Below, piece after piece: positions 10,330 to 18,742 of a stretch of DNA of 64,000 bases (position 1 is its first letter; each line of letters starts with the position of its first letter). This DNA comes from Flavobacteriales bacterium (GTDB lineage Bacteria; Bacteroidota; Bacteroidia; Flavobacteriales; BACL11). The DNA is taken from NCBI GenBank assembly GCA_002712715.1, contig PAUF01000007.1, forward strand, positions 246,403 through 310,402, in the 5' to 3' direction. The notes below the pieces were generated by a model. That model did no database searches. It was not told the DNA's origin and saw nothing but the letters and a program-made list of their open reading frames with translations. The position numbers and the translations under genes are program-made.

Positions 10330-11376
10330 TTATTTTCTTCTTTTTCTAGAAGGTTTGTTACTATGAACTACTAATAGGTCAACTAAACTGATTGATGCAT
10401 CTTCCATTTCATTAACAATACCATCTACTTTAGAAATTAGATAATTATAAAATAATTGTAATATCATAGCAACTATAAGACCAAAAACTGTAGTAAGTAA
10501 GGCTACTTTGATACCACCTGCTACTAGAGAAGGTGAAATGTCTCCAGCTCCTTCTATCGCATCAAAAGCTCCGATCATTCCAATAACTGTTCCCATGAAT
10601 CCTAACATGGGAGCTAATGCTATAAATAATGAAATCCAAGAAAGACCTTTTTCTAATTGTCCCATTTGGACTCCTCCATATGCAACGATAGATTTTTCTA
10701 CTTGATCTATGCCTTCTGAAGATCTGTCTAGTCCTTGATAGAAAATTGAAGCAATAGGGCCTCTAGTATTTCTGCAAATTTCTTTAGCTGATTCTAGTCC
10801 TTTTTTGTTTAAGGCTTCTTCAACATTTCCTAGTAATTTTTGAGAATTTGTTGAAGATAGGTTTAAATAAATTATTCTTTCAATTACAAGAGCTAGTCCA
10901 AAAATTAAACAAAGAAGAACTATTGACATGAAGAACGCTCCTCCCTCATAAAATTTATCTTTTAAAACTCGAGTCCAACTTTTTTCCTCAATGACTTCTT
11001 CTCCACTATCATTCATCATATCTTCTCCACCATTACTAATCACATCTTCACTGCTGTCACTAATCATTATATCTTCTCCGCTGTCACTCATCATCTCATC
11101 TTCAGTTTCATCACTTATTAACGCCTCCTCAATTTCATCATTAAACTCATCAATAATTTCCTCCATTTCAGCTTCCATCTCTTCTGAAATAGCTTCAATT
11201 TCTTCAGAGAATTCTTCAATAATATCCTCCGTCTCGCTAATGATGTCTTCCATCTCTTCAGCAGCCTCTTCTAAACTTTCTATCTCTTCAGTTCCAAAAA
11301 TACTAAATTGAGATTTTGACTCTATAGAGGTAAAAAAGAATGCGAACAAAGTTATTAATACTAGTAATTTTTTCAT
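10330..11376 (-). CDS. exbB: MotA/TolQ/ExbB proton-channel protein with a roughly 100-residue acidic N-terminal extension
   Basis: A 348-residue protein starting with a signal-peptide-like segment (1-22). Residues 29-132 are extremely acidic: first a Glu-rich coiled-coil-like part (EEMEAEMEEIIDEF), then four tandem 8-9-residue units of the type EDxMxSDSG (92-125). A normal ExbB core follows with three helices (about 147-170, 240-270, 285-312) and the conserved LAPMLGFMGTVIGMIGAFDAI pore region. ExbB with ExbD converts proton-motive force into work for outer-membrane receptors. Flavobacterial ExbB proteins often have a short acidic leader; this one looks much expanded. First gene of the four-gene operon, promoter box at 11405. 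Confidence 0.9.
   Translation of the reverse strand: MKKLLVLITLFAFFFTSIESKSQFSIFGTEEIESLEEAAEEMEDIISETEDIIEEFSEEIEAISEEMEAEMEEIIDEFNDEIEEALISDETEDEMMSDSGEDIMISDSSEDVISNGGEDMMNDSGEEVIEEKSWTRVLKDKFYEGGAFFMSIVLLCLIFGLALVIERIIYLNLSSTNSQKLLGNVEEALNKKGLESAKEICRNTRGPIASIFYQGLDRSSEGIDQVEKSIVAYGGVQMGQLEKGLSWISLFIALAPMLGFMGTVIGMIGAFDAIEGAGDISPSLVAGGIKVALLTTVFGLIVAMILQLFYNYLISKVDGIVNEMEDASISLVDLLVVHSNKPSRKRRK
11002..11103 (-). repeat. Tandem 24-27 bp coding repeat in exbB (four acidic units)
   Basis: Four adjacent units encode EDEMMSDSG, EDIMISDSS, EDVISNGG and EDMMNDSG (residues 92-125 of ExbB). On the + strand they show as recurring ATCTTCTCCGCTGTCACT-like blocks. Such a repeat could change copy number by slippage without breaking the frame. 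Confidence 0.75.
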
Positions 11377-11404
11377 TTTATAGTTATTTTATTTATTAGA
11401 TACG

Positions 11405-11412
11405 CAAATGTA
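11405..11412 (-). promoter_or_regulatory. -7 promoter element TACATTTG for the exbB operon
   Basis: TAnnTTTG on the reverse strand, 28 nt upstream of the exbB ATG at 11376; the next upstream gene ends at 11433. Confidence 0.55.
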
Positions 11413-11432
11413 TAAAAAATATACATTTAATT

Positions 11433-12035
11433 TTAGCTTGTATATGAATTAAACTTTCTATTAACTTCTTCCCAATTTATTAGGTTAAAGAAAGCTTCAA
11501 TATAATCAGGCCTTCTATTTTGATAATTAAGATAATAAGCGTGTTCCCAAACATCTAAACATAAAATTGGATTTCCACCACATGAAGATGGCATCAGCGG
11601 ATTATCCTGATTAGGAGTAGAACAGACACAAAGTTTACCTTCTTTCACACATAACCACGCCCAACCAGAACCAAACCTTGTTGCAGCGGCATTGGAAAAC
11701 TCAGTTTTAAAGTTTTCAAAACTTCCAAAGTCTCGTTTTATAGCTTCCGCTATGTCTCCAGAAGGAATTCCTCCACCATTAGGAGAAATAATAGCCCAAA
11801 AAAGGCAATGATTATAATATCCTCCACCGTTATTTCTAACCGCATTATTGATATTAGGATTTTGACAAATTTCTTCAATAGTTTTACCTTCTAGTTCGGT
11901 GTTCTTAATAGCGTTATTAAGATTATTAGTGTATCCATTGTGATGTTTGCTATGGTGAATTTCCATAGTTCTAGCGTCTATATGCGGCTCTAAGTCCTCA
12001 TAATTATATGTTAATTTTGGTAATTCGAATGACAT
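11433..12035 (-). CDS. Superoxide dismutase, Fe/Mn family (Mn-type active-site signature)
   Basis: A 200-residue cytoplasmic enzyme that converts superoxide to peroxide and oxygen. Expected metal ligands are all present: His27 (EIHHSKHH), His76 ([11 protein letters not shown]), Asp161 and His165 (DVWEHAYY). The outer-sphere glutamine sits in [10 protein letters not shown] (Gln143), the position used by Mn-type enzymes, but related Bacteroidota enzymes can be cambialistic. The start [10 protein letters not shown] at 12035 is preferred over an upstream in-frame codon at 12116, which would add a hydrophobic stretch overlapping the sulfotransferase gene and include the promoter box. Confidence 0.95.
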   Translation of the reverse strand: MSFELPKLTYNYEDLEPHIDARTMEIHHSKHHNGYTNNLNNAIKNTELEGKTIEEICQNPNINNAVRNNGGGYYNHCLFWAIISPNGGGIPSGDIAEAIKRDFGSFENFKTEFSNAAATRFGSGWAWLCVKEGKLCVCSTPNQDNPLMPSSCGGNPILCLDVWEHAYYLNYQNRRPDYIEAFFNLINWEEVNRKFNSYTS

Positions 12036-12061
12036 AAATTTTATTTTTAAGTTATTAAAAG

Positions 12062-12069
12062 CAAAGATA
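12062..12069 (-). promoter_or_regulatory. -7 promoter element TATCTTTG for the superoxide dismutase gene
   Basis: TAnnTTTG on the reverse strand, 26 nt upstream of the start at 12035 and directly next to the sulfotransferase stop codon, so the dismutase gene can be transcribed on its own. Confidence 0.6.
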
Positions 12070-12903
12070 CTAAATTGGAGAATAGGAATCATTAATTGAG
12101 CTAGATAAAAAATCACCTCCCAATTCTTTTAGATTTTCAGATTGAGTGGATCTAATAATATTATTACTTCTTCTAATTTTTTTTGTCGCTCTAATGATTA
12201 ATTCATCCGAAAAACTAAGTTCTAAAAAAGTAAATATGTTTTGTAAAATCATTTTAGGTTGCTTAACAAAACTTTCATAAGAAAAATGCAAGTAACTGTG
12301 GCGATTAAAATTTTTAAAAAATTTGTGAGAGTGCTCCATACTCAATCTCCATTCAAGCATTCCTTTTTCTTGATTATTAATATTAACTGGGAATTCAATT
12401 TTATTTTTATGAGCTAAATTCATAAGTAAATTTTCTTTTTCTCCAGTGTGCCAATTTTCCTTTTCAATTTTTTTGGAAATTGAATAACTAACTTCCAATC
12501 CATTTCTAGTGATATAAATATATTTTGCATTTGGAAAGCTTTGGTGCAAAAAATTTAACCTAAAGCAATTAATAGGCAATTTTTCGAGTAATAATTTGCT
12601 GTTGGAGATCACTTGCTCTTTAAAAAAAATAGTTTTTAATTGATTAGTTTTCTTTAGGCAAATGTCTTCTGTTTGCACTTGTAATTTCGGCTTAGTAAAA
12701 TTGTGTTCCCAAATGTTAAATTCTGGGTACACTTTATGCCAAATTTTTCGAGGCTCATTTAAATATCGAATTTCAGGATGGTGAGAAATTGTATTGCCCA
12801 ATAAAGTGGTTCCAGATCTTCCGCATCCAATTATGAATATAGGTGAGAATATATATTTATTTTTATTACAAATAAATTTTATTTCATCAATAAAATTTGC
12901 CAT
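12070..12903 (-). CDS. PAPS-dependent sulfotransferase-family protein
   Basis: A 277-residue protein with the 5'-phosphosulfate loop [18 protein letters not shown] (about 23-40), a downstream LNEPRKIWH segment, and the 3'-phosphate-binding region near [18 protein letters not shown] (about 131-148), the layout of the bacterial sulfotransferase 1/3 families. These move sulfate from PAPS to hydroxyl or amino groups of glycans, lipids or peptides. It overlaps the flavin reductase-like gene by 25 nt, so it is translationally coupled to the aromatic-catabolism genes. The acceptor is unknown, and no PAPS synthesis genes are in the window. Confidence 0.8.
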   Translation of the reverse strand: MANFIDEIKFICNKNKYIFSPIFIIGCGRSGTTLLGNTISHHPEIRYLNEPRKIWHKVYPEFNIWEHNFTKPKLQVQTEDICLKKTNQLKTIFFKEQVISNSKLLLEKLPINCFRLNFLHQSFPNAKYIYITRNGLEVSYSISKKIEKENWHTGEKENLLMNLAHKNKIEFPVNINNQEKGMLEWRLSMEHSHKFFKNFNRHSYLHFSYESFVKQPKMILQNIFTFLELSFSDELIIRATKKIRRSNNIIRSTQSENLKELGGDFLSSSINDSYSPI

Positions 12904-13727
12904 GCTTCTTCTACTAGATTTTTGTTTATAAGTTTTTTGGCTTGTAAATGTTGTTCCTCGTCAGAATTAAATTCTGTATTGATTTGTTTTGTGTCTATAT
13001 TCGGAATAGAATCGTATGAAGCTAGTATTGCTAGGTCGTTTCCAGTTAAAACATTTGATGATTTTATTATATCAGGCAAATTATCTATTCCCATGCCAAT
13101 TTTGGATACAGGTTTAGGGATTTTGTATAGAGAATCTATATGAGTTTTCCCATACCAACTTCCACCCAATCTACTTACTATATCAAGTTTGAACGGGTCT
13201 ATATTTTCATATTCATCAAGAATGGATCTATTTATATGAATAGTACAAATTTTTGCTAAAATTAAGGCTCCTGATCCACCTTCTGAGCCAAGTTCAATAA
13301 TATCTTGAATTTTACATTCAAAGTTAATTGGAGATTCTCCAACTCTTGAGGGAGCAACATTTATTGAAGCAATCTCAGTAAATCCGGCTTTCTCAAATTC
13401 ATTAGTGCCTTCAGGGAAATCACACGAGGCTAAAGATACTTGTTGGTCAATGCTTTTAGTAACTAATGCAATTGTACATTCTTTTGTTTCTTTAATATTT
13501 TGTAAAGTATGTTTAGTAGTATTGTCTCTAACCCTTCTAACAGGAGAAAAAACTAAAATAGGAGGATTGACTGAAAACACATTAAAAAATGAAAATGGAG
13601 CTAAATTTTTATTTCCTTGTGCATCAATAGTGCTTACTAAAGCTATAGGTCTTGGAGTAACAGATGAGGAAAGATATTTGTAAATTGTTGATGTATCTGT
13701 TTCTTGAATGTTTATTGATTTAATCAT
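12879..13727 (-). CDS. Flavin reductase-like FMN-binding split-barrel protein
   Basis: A 282-residue protein of the DIM6/NTAB flavin-reductase fold. The N-terminal SSSVTPRPIALVSTIDAQGNKNLAPFSFFNVFSVNPPILVFSP region (about 20-62) is the FMN-binding core. It overlaps the FAH-family gene upstream by 4 nt (ATGA) and the sulfotransferase gene downstream by 25 nt. Its coupling to tyrosine-degradation genes suggests a role in aromatic turnover, but neither the reaction nor a partner oxygenase can be read from the sequence. Confidence 0.82.
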   Translation of the reverse strand: MIKSINIQETDTSTIYKYLSSSVTPRPIALVSTIDAQGNKNLAPFSFFNVFSVNPPILVFSPVRRVRDNTTKHTLQNIKETKECTIALVTKSIDQQVSLASCDFPEGTNEFEKAGFTEIASINVAPSRVGESPINFECKIQDIIELGSEGGSGALILAKICTIHINRSILDEYENIDPFKLDIVSRLGGSWYGKTHIDSLYKIPKPVSKIGMGIDNLPDIIKSSNVLTGNDLAILASYDSIPNIDTKQINTEFNSDEEQHLQAKKLINKNLVEEAWQILLMK

Positions 13728-14701
13728 TTTTTAACATTTAAAATAGAGTGATTAGAATTGGCTTTGAAAATCTTGTTTGAAATAGTTCCTAATCCTTCTA
13801 TGGTCATTTTGATTTCATCTCCAGGATTTACCCACTTGCTTATATGATTTTCATTATTTCTTTTTTGTGTTCCATTTATTTCTAATAGACATCCAGTTCC
13901 TACAGTTCCCGACCCAATAACATCTCCAGGATAAAGAGTTGCCCCATAAGACGCTCTTTCAATTATCTCTTCAAAAGTCCAATTCATGTCGGAAGCATTC
14001 CCTTTTGAGATTAACTGATCATTTAAATAGCATTCCATTTGTAAATTGTACTTGTTTCCAAAGTTAGTTTTTATTTTTTTAGAATAAATTTCTTCAGGAG
14101 TTACTAAATATGGTCCTAAGATATTTGCAAAGTCCTTCCCCTTTGCGGGTCCTAAATTTAACTTCATTTCTTCTCTTTGGAGTCTCCTAGCGCTAAGATC
14201 ATTATAAATACAGAACCCCCCTATGTATTGTTCAGCATCTTTTGAAAGGATGTTTCGGCCTTTTTTACTAATTACAATAGCGAATTCAAGTTCAAAATCT
14301 AATTCTTCAAAGTGATCAGGCATTAGATATACATCTTGTTGATCAGCATAGATTTCATTGTGGTTTGAAAAATAAAATACAGGGAATTCGTCGAATTCAG
14401 CAATCATTGTTTTATTGCGATTTTTTCTGCAAGTTTCCACGTGTTCTCTAAATGCATAAGCGTCTCTTAATGAATTAGGTTTATATATAGCTGGAAGAGG
14501 TACTATTTCTTCATATTTATGAATGTCACATAGATTTTTTTCTAAGTGATCTTTAATAGATTTTTTATAATCATTAATTTGGATTAATTCAATAGAATTT
14601 ATTCTTCCAAAACAACTATTAAGATTATAAATTAAATCTTCTTTTAGAACACCAATCAAATGCTCTTCAGAGGATTTTAATTTATAAGAAATAATTTTCA
14701 T
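13724..14701 (-). CDS. Fumarylacetoacetate hydrolase-family protein (probable fumarylacetoacetase step of tyrosine degradation)
   Basis: A 325-residue FAH-family enzyme. Metal-site segments are present: LDFELEFAIVISKKGRNI (acidic ligands), YNDLSARRLQREEMKLNLGPAKGKDFAN, and the C-terminal PGDVIGSGTVGTGC motif of the family. The last step of homogentisate breakdown cleaves fumarylacetoacetate to fumarate and acetoacetate. The divergent neighbours are homogentisate dioxygenase and 4-HPP dioxygenase, so this is the likely fumarylacetoacetase. The FAH superfamily also includes decarboxylases and hydratases, so exact activity is inferred from context. Confidence 0.85.
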   Translation of the reverse strand: MKIISYKLKSSEEHLIGVLKEDLIYNLNSCFGRINSIELIQINDYKKSIKDHLEKNLCDIHKYEEIVPLPAIYKPNSLRDAYAFREHVETCRKNRNKTMIAEFDEFPVFYFSNHNEIYADQQDVYLMPDHFEELDFELEFAIVISKKGRNILSKDAEQYIGGFCIYNDLSARRLQREEMKLNLGPAKGKDFANILGPYLVTPEEIYSKKIKTNFGNKYNLQMECYLNDQLISKGNASDMNWTFEEIIERASYGATLYPGDVIGSGTVGTGCLLEINGTQKRNNENHISKWVNPGDEIKMTIEGLGTISNKIFKANSNHSILNVKK

Positions 14702-14707
14702 TGATTA

Positions 14708-14715
14708 CAAAAATA
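14708..14715 (-). promoter_or_regulatory. -7 promoter element TATTTTTG for the FAH-family gene
   Basis: TAnnTTTG on the reverse strand, 6 nt before the ATG at 14701. Confidence 0.5.
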
Positions 14716-14765
14716 GAATTTTTATTTGACCTTTAATATAATTTATTTTTCTTTCTAATTTCTTT

Positions 14766-14773
14766 TATATTTG
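14766..14773 (+). promoter_or_regulatory. -7 promoter element TATATTTG for hmgA-hppD
   Basis: TAnnTTTG 16 nt upstream of the hmgA ATG. With the divergent box at 14708 it makes an 88-nt shared control region for both arms of the tyrosine pathway. Confidence 0.6.
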
Positions 14774-14789
14774 CTAAAAACGAATTCTT

Positions 14790-15947
14790 ATGCCGAGATA
14801 CCATAAATTAGGAAAAATACCTCATAAAAGACACACCGCCTTTAGAAAACCAAATGGTGATATTCATTACGAAGAGCTTTTTGGGATGGTTGGTTTTGAT
14901 GGTATGTCATCATTATTATACCACTTGTATAGACCTACTCAAGTAAAAGCAATTAAGGAAGCTTATTCAGTATATCCGGAAATTGCTGTAGAAAAGAATT
15001 TAAAATCATATTTGCTAAAAGGATTTGAAGCTCCAAAGAAAAAAGATCATTTAAACAGTAGAATATCGATTATGATCAATAATGATTTAAATGTTTTATT
15101 ATCTGCTCCAACTAATCTTCAGGAAGATTATTTTTACAAGAACACCGATGGGGATGAAGTTATTTTTGTTCATAAAGGGTCAGGAATTTTAAGAACATTT
15201 GTTGGTAATATAGAATTTTCGGAAGGAGATTATTTAGTCATACCCAGAGGAATCATTTATACACTTAAATTTAATACTGATAATAATAGATTGTTCATTG
15301 TTGAGACGTATTCTCCAGTTTACACTCCAAAGCGATATCGAAATTATTTTGGACAGTTATTAGAACATTCTCCATATTGTGAGCGTGATTTACGATTCCC
15401 CACTGATTTAGAAACTCATGATGAAAAAGGAGATTTTATTATTAAGATAAAGAAAGAACATATGATACATGAGTATACATATGCATCTCACCCTTTTGAT
15501 GTTGTAGGAGTGGATGGATATAATTTTCCATACGCGTTCTCTATTCATGATTTTGAGCCTATTACAGGTAGAGTTCATCAACCTCCTCCTGTACACCAAA
15601 CATTTGAAACAGCAGGTTGTGTAATATGTTCTTTTTGCCCAAGAATGTATGATTATCATCCTGAATCTATTCCTGCTCCTTATAATCATTCAAATATAGA
15701 TTCTGATGAAGTTTTATATTATGTAGATGGAGACTTTATGAGTAGAAATCATGTGGAAGAAGGATATATTTCTCTGCATCCTGCAGGTATACCTCATGGA
15801 CCTCATCCTGGAGCTGCAGAAAGAAGTATTGGTCAGAAATCTACTGATGAACTTGCTGTAATGATTGATACATTTGCTCCATTAAAATTAACTAAGTCAG
15901 CAATTGAGTTGTCTGACGGTAAATATCATAAATCTTGGATTGAATAA
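14790..15947 (+). CDS. hmgA: Homogentisate 1,2-dioxygenase
   Basis: A 385-residue Fe(II) cupin dioxygenase that opens the ring of homogentisate to maleylacetoacetate. The C-terminal cupin has candidate iron ligands in PYNHSNIDSDEVLYY (His300, Glu307) and HPAGIPHGPHPGA (His336), matching the family pattern. The N-terminus PRYHKLGKIPHKRHTAFR is typical of the bacterial short form. hppD follows 4 nt downstream, giving a two-gene operon for consecutive steps. Confidence 0.95.
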   Translation: MPRYHKLGKIPHKRHTAFRKPNGDIHYEELFGMVGFDGMSSLLYHLYRPTQVKAIKEAYSVYPEIAVEKNLKSYLLKGFEAPKKKDHLNSRISIMINNDLNVLLSAPTNLQEDYFYKNTDGDEVIFVHKGSGILRTFVGNIEFSEGDYLVIPRGIIYTLKFNTDNNRLFIVETYSPVYTPKRYRNYFGQLLEHSPYCERDLRFPTDLETHDEKGDFIIKIKKEHMIHEYTYASHPFDVVGVDGYNFPYAFSIHDFEPITGRVHQPPPVHQTFETAGCVICSFCPRMYDYHPESIPAPYNHSNIDSDEVLYYVDGDFMSRNHVEEGYISLHPAGIPHGPHPGAAERSIGQKSTDELAVMIDTFAPLKLTKSAIELSDGKYHKSWIE

Positions 15948-15951
15948 AATT

Positions 15952-17109
15952 ATGAAAGAAGATCTATCAAAAATTAATACGAAAACTTATAATTTAGAGA
16001 AGATTTTTTCTAAAGCAAAGGATTTTTTGCCTTTATATGGAACGGATTATGTGGAATTTTATGTAGGAAATGCAAAGCAAGCAGCTCATTTTTATAAGAC
16101 CGCTTTAGGGTTTCAGTCTTTAGCGTATGCAGGATTAGAAACAGGAGTTAAAGACAGGACTTCTTATGTGGTTTATCAAGATAAAATTCGATTAATGTTC
16201 ACTACTCCAATGTTAACTGGAGGTGAAGATATTCATGATCACATTAAAAAACATGGTGATGGAGTTAAAGTTATTGCATTATGGGTTGAAGACGCTACAA
16301 AAGCTTGGGAGGAAACTACAAATAGAGGAGCTGAATCATATTTTTCTCCAAAGGTGACATCTGATGAAAATGGAGAGGTAGTTTGTTCTGGAATAAAAAT
16401 ATATGGAGATACAGTTCATGTTTTTGTTGAAAGAAAAAATTATAAAGGAACTTTTATGCCAGGTTTTGAAAAATGGGAATCTAATTATAATCCTCCTAAT
16501 TGTGGATTAAAATATATAGACCATATGGTTGCAAATGTGGGATGGGGAGAGATGAATGTTTGGGAAGATTTTTATAATAAGGTCATGGGTTTTGCGAACT
16601 TAATTACATTTGATGACAAAGATATTTCGACGCAATACACTGCTCTAATGAGTAAGGTTATGACAAATGGCAATGGAAGAATTAAATTTCCAATAAATGA
16701 ACCTGCTGAGGGATTAAAGAAGTCTCAAATAGAAGAATATTTAGATTTTTATAATGGTCCAGGTTGTCAGCATATAGCTGTTGCTACTAATGATATTGTC
16801 AGTACGGTATCTGATATGAAAAAAAGAGGTATTGAATTTCTTTCAATTCCAGACACCTATTATGACACTTTATTAGATAGAGTTGGAGATATTGAAGAGG
16901 ATGTCATAACACTGAAAAAACATGGAATCTTAGTAGATAGGGATGATGAAGGATATCTATTACAAATATTTACAAAGCCACTAACAGATCGCCCAACATT
17001 ATTTTTTGAAATTATACAAAGAAAAGGAGCTCAATCATTTGGGAAGGGTAATTTCAAAGCGTTGTTTGAATCAATTGAAGCTGAACAAGCTCGAAGAGGA
17101 ACGTTATAA
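15952..17109 (+). CDS. hppD: 4-hydroxyphenylpyruvate dioxygenase
   Basis: A 385-residue Fe(II) enzyme that makes homogentisate from 4-hydroxyphenylpyruvate. It has two VOC-type domains; iron ligands are His191 (YIDHMVANV), His274 (GCQHIAVAT) and Glu353 (TLFFEIIQRKG). The start at 15952 is chosen over an in-frame codon at 15904 that lies inside hmgA. No tyrosine aminotransferase or maleylacetoacetate isomerase is in the window, so the pathway depends on genes elsewhere. Confidence 0.96.
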   Translation: MKEDLSKINTKTYNLEKIFSKAKDFLPLYGTDYVEFYVGNAKQAAHFYKTALGFQSLAYAGLETGVKDRTSYVVYQDKIRLMFTTPMLTGGEDIHDHIKKHGDGVKVIALWVEDATKAWEETTNRGAESYFSPKVTSDENGEVVCSGIKIYGDTVHVFVERKNYKGTFMPGFEKWESNYNPPNCGLKYIDHMVANVGWGEMNVWEDFYNKVMGFANLITFDDKDISTQYTALMSKVMTNGNGRIKFPINEPAEGLKKSQIEEYLDFYNGPGCQHIAVATNDIVSTVSDMKKRGIEFLSIPDTYYDTLLDRVGDIEEDVITLKKHGILVDRDDEGYLLQIFTKPLTDRPTLFFEIIQRKGAQSFGKGNFKALFESIEAEQARRGTL

Positions 17110-17132
17110 AAATTAATTTAAAAATTAAAAAA

Positions 17133-17588
17133 ATGAACAAACTATCAATTGGAGATAAAGCTCCTTCTATTAACTCGATAGATCAAAATGGTGAAAAGAT
17201 TTCGTTAGATAATTTTCTTGGCAAGAAGGTAGTATTGTATTTTTATCCAAAGGATATGACTCCCGGATGCACTGCTCAATCATGCAATCTTCGTGATAAT
17301 TATGAGAATCTCTTAAATTCAGGATATGTTATATTAGGATGTTCTGCAGATAGCCCACAGAAGCACAAGAAATTCATTGAAAAATATGACTTGCCTTTTA
17401 ATTTAATTTCTGACGAAAATAAAGTTGTTTTGAATGATTATGGTGTTTGGGGCCTGAAGAAGTTTATGGGTAAGGAATATGAGGGGATTATAAGAACAAC
17501 CTTTATTATTAATGAACAAGGTATAATTGATGACATAATTACTAAAGTTAAAACTAAGGACCATACTTCACAGATTATCCCCTCTTAA
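17133..17588 (+). CDS. bcp: Thiol peroxidase of the BCP/PrxQ peroxiredoxin family
   Basis: A 151-residue cytoplasmic peroxiredoxin that reduces hydrogen peroxide and organic peroxides. The peroxidatic cysteine is Cys46 in YPKDMTPGCTAQSC and the resolving cysteine is Cys51 five residues later, the PrxQ arrangement. GCSADSPQKHKKF and the C-terminal RTTFIINEQGII segment are also family features. The SecD-P1-like lipoprotein gene follows 10 nt downstream, so the two are probably co-transcribed. Confidence 0.95.
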   Translation: MNKLSIGDKAPSINSIDQNGEKISLDNFLGKKVVLYFYPKDMTPGCTAQSCNLRDNYENLLNSGYVILGCSADSPQKHKKFIEKYDLPFNLISDENKVVLNDYGVWGLKKFMGKEYEGIIRTTFIINEQGIIDDIITKVKTKDHTSQIIPS

Positions 17589-17598
17589 GTATATCGAT

Positions 17599-18618
17599 AT
17601 GTTAAAAATGAAAAAAATATTACCATTATTAATATGTATAATTTTTATATTTTCTTGTGGAAATCATGATAATGAGAAAACTATTTTTATTTTAGATTTG
17701 TCTAATGAAAGTTTGTTAAAATCATCTCCTTTAGAAGGAGTTGATGATGAATCGGATAGTTTAATTAATTTATCTTCTACTATATTAAAATCAAGATTAG
17801 ATAGGTATATATATGAGAATAAATCTAGTTATTTTGGAGGTAATCTTCCAAATCTTAATAGAGGGGAGGTGTCAAATCAAATTATTATAGATTTCCCTCT
17901 AGCCTTTACTGATTTAGAAATAGCAAGGATTAAAGATTTAATAGAATGTAAAGGGAAAATTGAATTTTGGGAAACTTATAATTTTTCTGAAATTTATGAT
18001 GATTTTTTAAATGCTTTCGAATCATCTCCAGAGTTTTCATCTTTAATTTCTAAAGGGTTTTTTATTCCCAATATAACATCAGAAGGCACCATTTCAGAGA
18101 GTCCTGTAATTGGCGATATACATGTTGAAGCCAAAGATTTGTTCGATTCTTTAATTAATGAGGATTATTTTTTAAACTTATGGGACAAAGATCTTTACTT
18201 GGCTTATGGTGCTAAGAATCATAATTCCATGGGAGAGGATTTTCATCCTGTTTTAGCTCTAAAAATGAATGGGATTGAAGGTTATAGATTGGATGGTTCT
18301 GTGATTAGCTATGCTAGTGTTACTAGAAGTGAGTATGATCCATCACAGATAGTGATAAATTTGGAGATGCTTGCCCCTGGTAAGAATGGAGAGCGAAAGT
18401 GGTTTGATATTACTGAAGATAATGTTGGAAGATCTGTTGCTGTTGTTTTAGACGGCGAGGTTAAAACATTTCCTAATATAAATGAACCTATTAGTGGAGG
18501 GCGTAGTCAAATTTCAGGTGTTTTTTCCCTCCAAGAAGCTCGAGATATTGCAAATGTTTTGTCACTTGGTGAGTTGCCATTAGATGTTAAGGTTTCAGAT
18601 TATATTATTAAGAAATAA
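17599..18618 (+). CDS. Stand-alone lipoprotein consisting of a SecD periplasmic (P1) domain, no membrane channel part
   Basis: A 339-residue protein with a lipoprotein signal (MKKILPLLICIIFIFSC, Cys20; start may be Met1 or Met4). The mature part matches the periplasmic P1 domain of flavobacterial SecDF: GKIEFWETYNFSEIY (about 119-133) corresponds to the typical GKLEFWETYE segment; LDGSVISYASV (231-241) fits the 'GDVIxDARV' strand; and the P1 'head' block runs WFDITEDNVGRSVAVVLDGE, then EPISGGRSQISGVFSLQEARDIANVLSLGELP (296-327). The protein ends just where SecD enters its second membrane helix, so none of the SecD or SecF helices are present. The start, signal and stop are intact, which argues against a decayed secD fragment. 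A role in post-translocation folding or as a SecDF paralogue is inference only. Confidence 0.8.
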   Translation: MLKMKKILPLLICIIFIFSCGNHDNEKTIFILDLSNESLLKSSPLEGVDDESDSLINLSSTILKSRLDRYIYENKSSYFGGNLPNLNRGEVSNQIIIDFPLAFTDLEIARIKDLIECKGKIEFWETYNFSEIYDDFLNAFESSPEFSSLISKGFFIPNITSEGTISESPVIGDIHVEAKDLFDSLINEDYFLNLWDKDLYLAYGAKNHNSMGEDFHPVLALKMNGIEGYRLDGSVISYASVTRSEYDPSQIVINLEMLAPGKNGERKWFDITEDNVGRSVAVVLDGEVKTFPNINEPISGGRSQISGVFSLQEARDIANVLSLGELPLDVKVSDYIIKK

Positions 18619-18626
18619 AAAGTTTG

Positions 18627-18713
18627 CGGTGAGGAAGGGATTCGAACCCCCGAAACGATTTCTCGTTTACACGCTTTCCAAGCGTGCGCCTTAAGCCACT
18701 CGGCCACCTCACC
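18627..18713 (-). tRNA. tRNA-Ser (anticodon GGA)
   Basis: Reverse-strand 87-nt gene with a 7-bp acceptor stem (GGTGAGG with CCTCACC), D-arm GCCGAGTGGCTTAAGGC, anticodon arm CACGC-TTGGAAA-GCGTG with anticodon GGA (+ strand 18677-18679), a long class II variable arm (ACGAG...) as in all tRNA-Ser, and T-arm GGGGGTTCGAATCCC. The CCA end is not encoded (G discriminator followed by CAA). Confidence 0.97.
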
Positions 18714-18742
18714 ATTGAATTGCAAAATTAGCTAAATTTAGA

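Noticed and set aside
10991-11311. A 106-codon serine-rich forward frame opposite exbB
   Set aside because: It is the antisense of the Glu/Asp repeat region; the Ser/Ile-rich composition follows from the repeat codons. ExbB on the other strand is clearly the real gene.
12036-12116. Longer N-terminus for superoxide dismutase starting at 12116
   Set aside because: It would overlap the sulfotransferase gene, cover the -7 box at 12062 and add residues not found in the family.
17110-17132. AT-rich palindrome between hppD and the peroxiredoxin gene as a terminator
   Set aside because: TTAATTT/AAATTAA is too short and AT-rich to distinguish from chance in this base composition.
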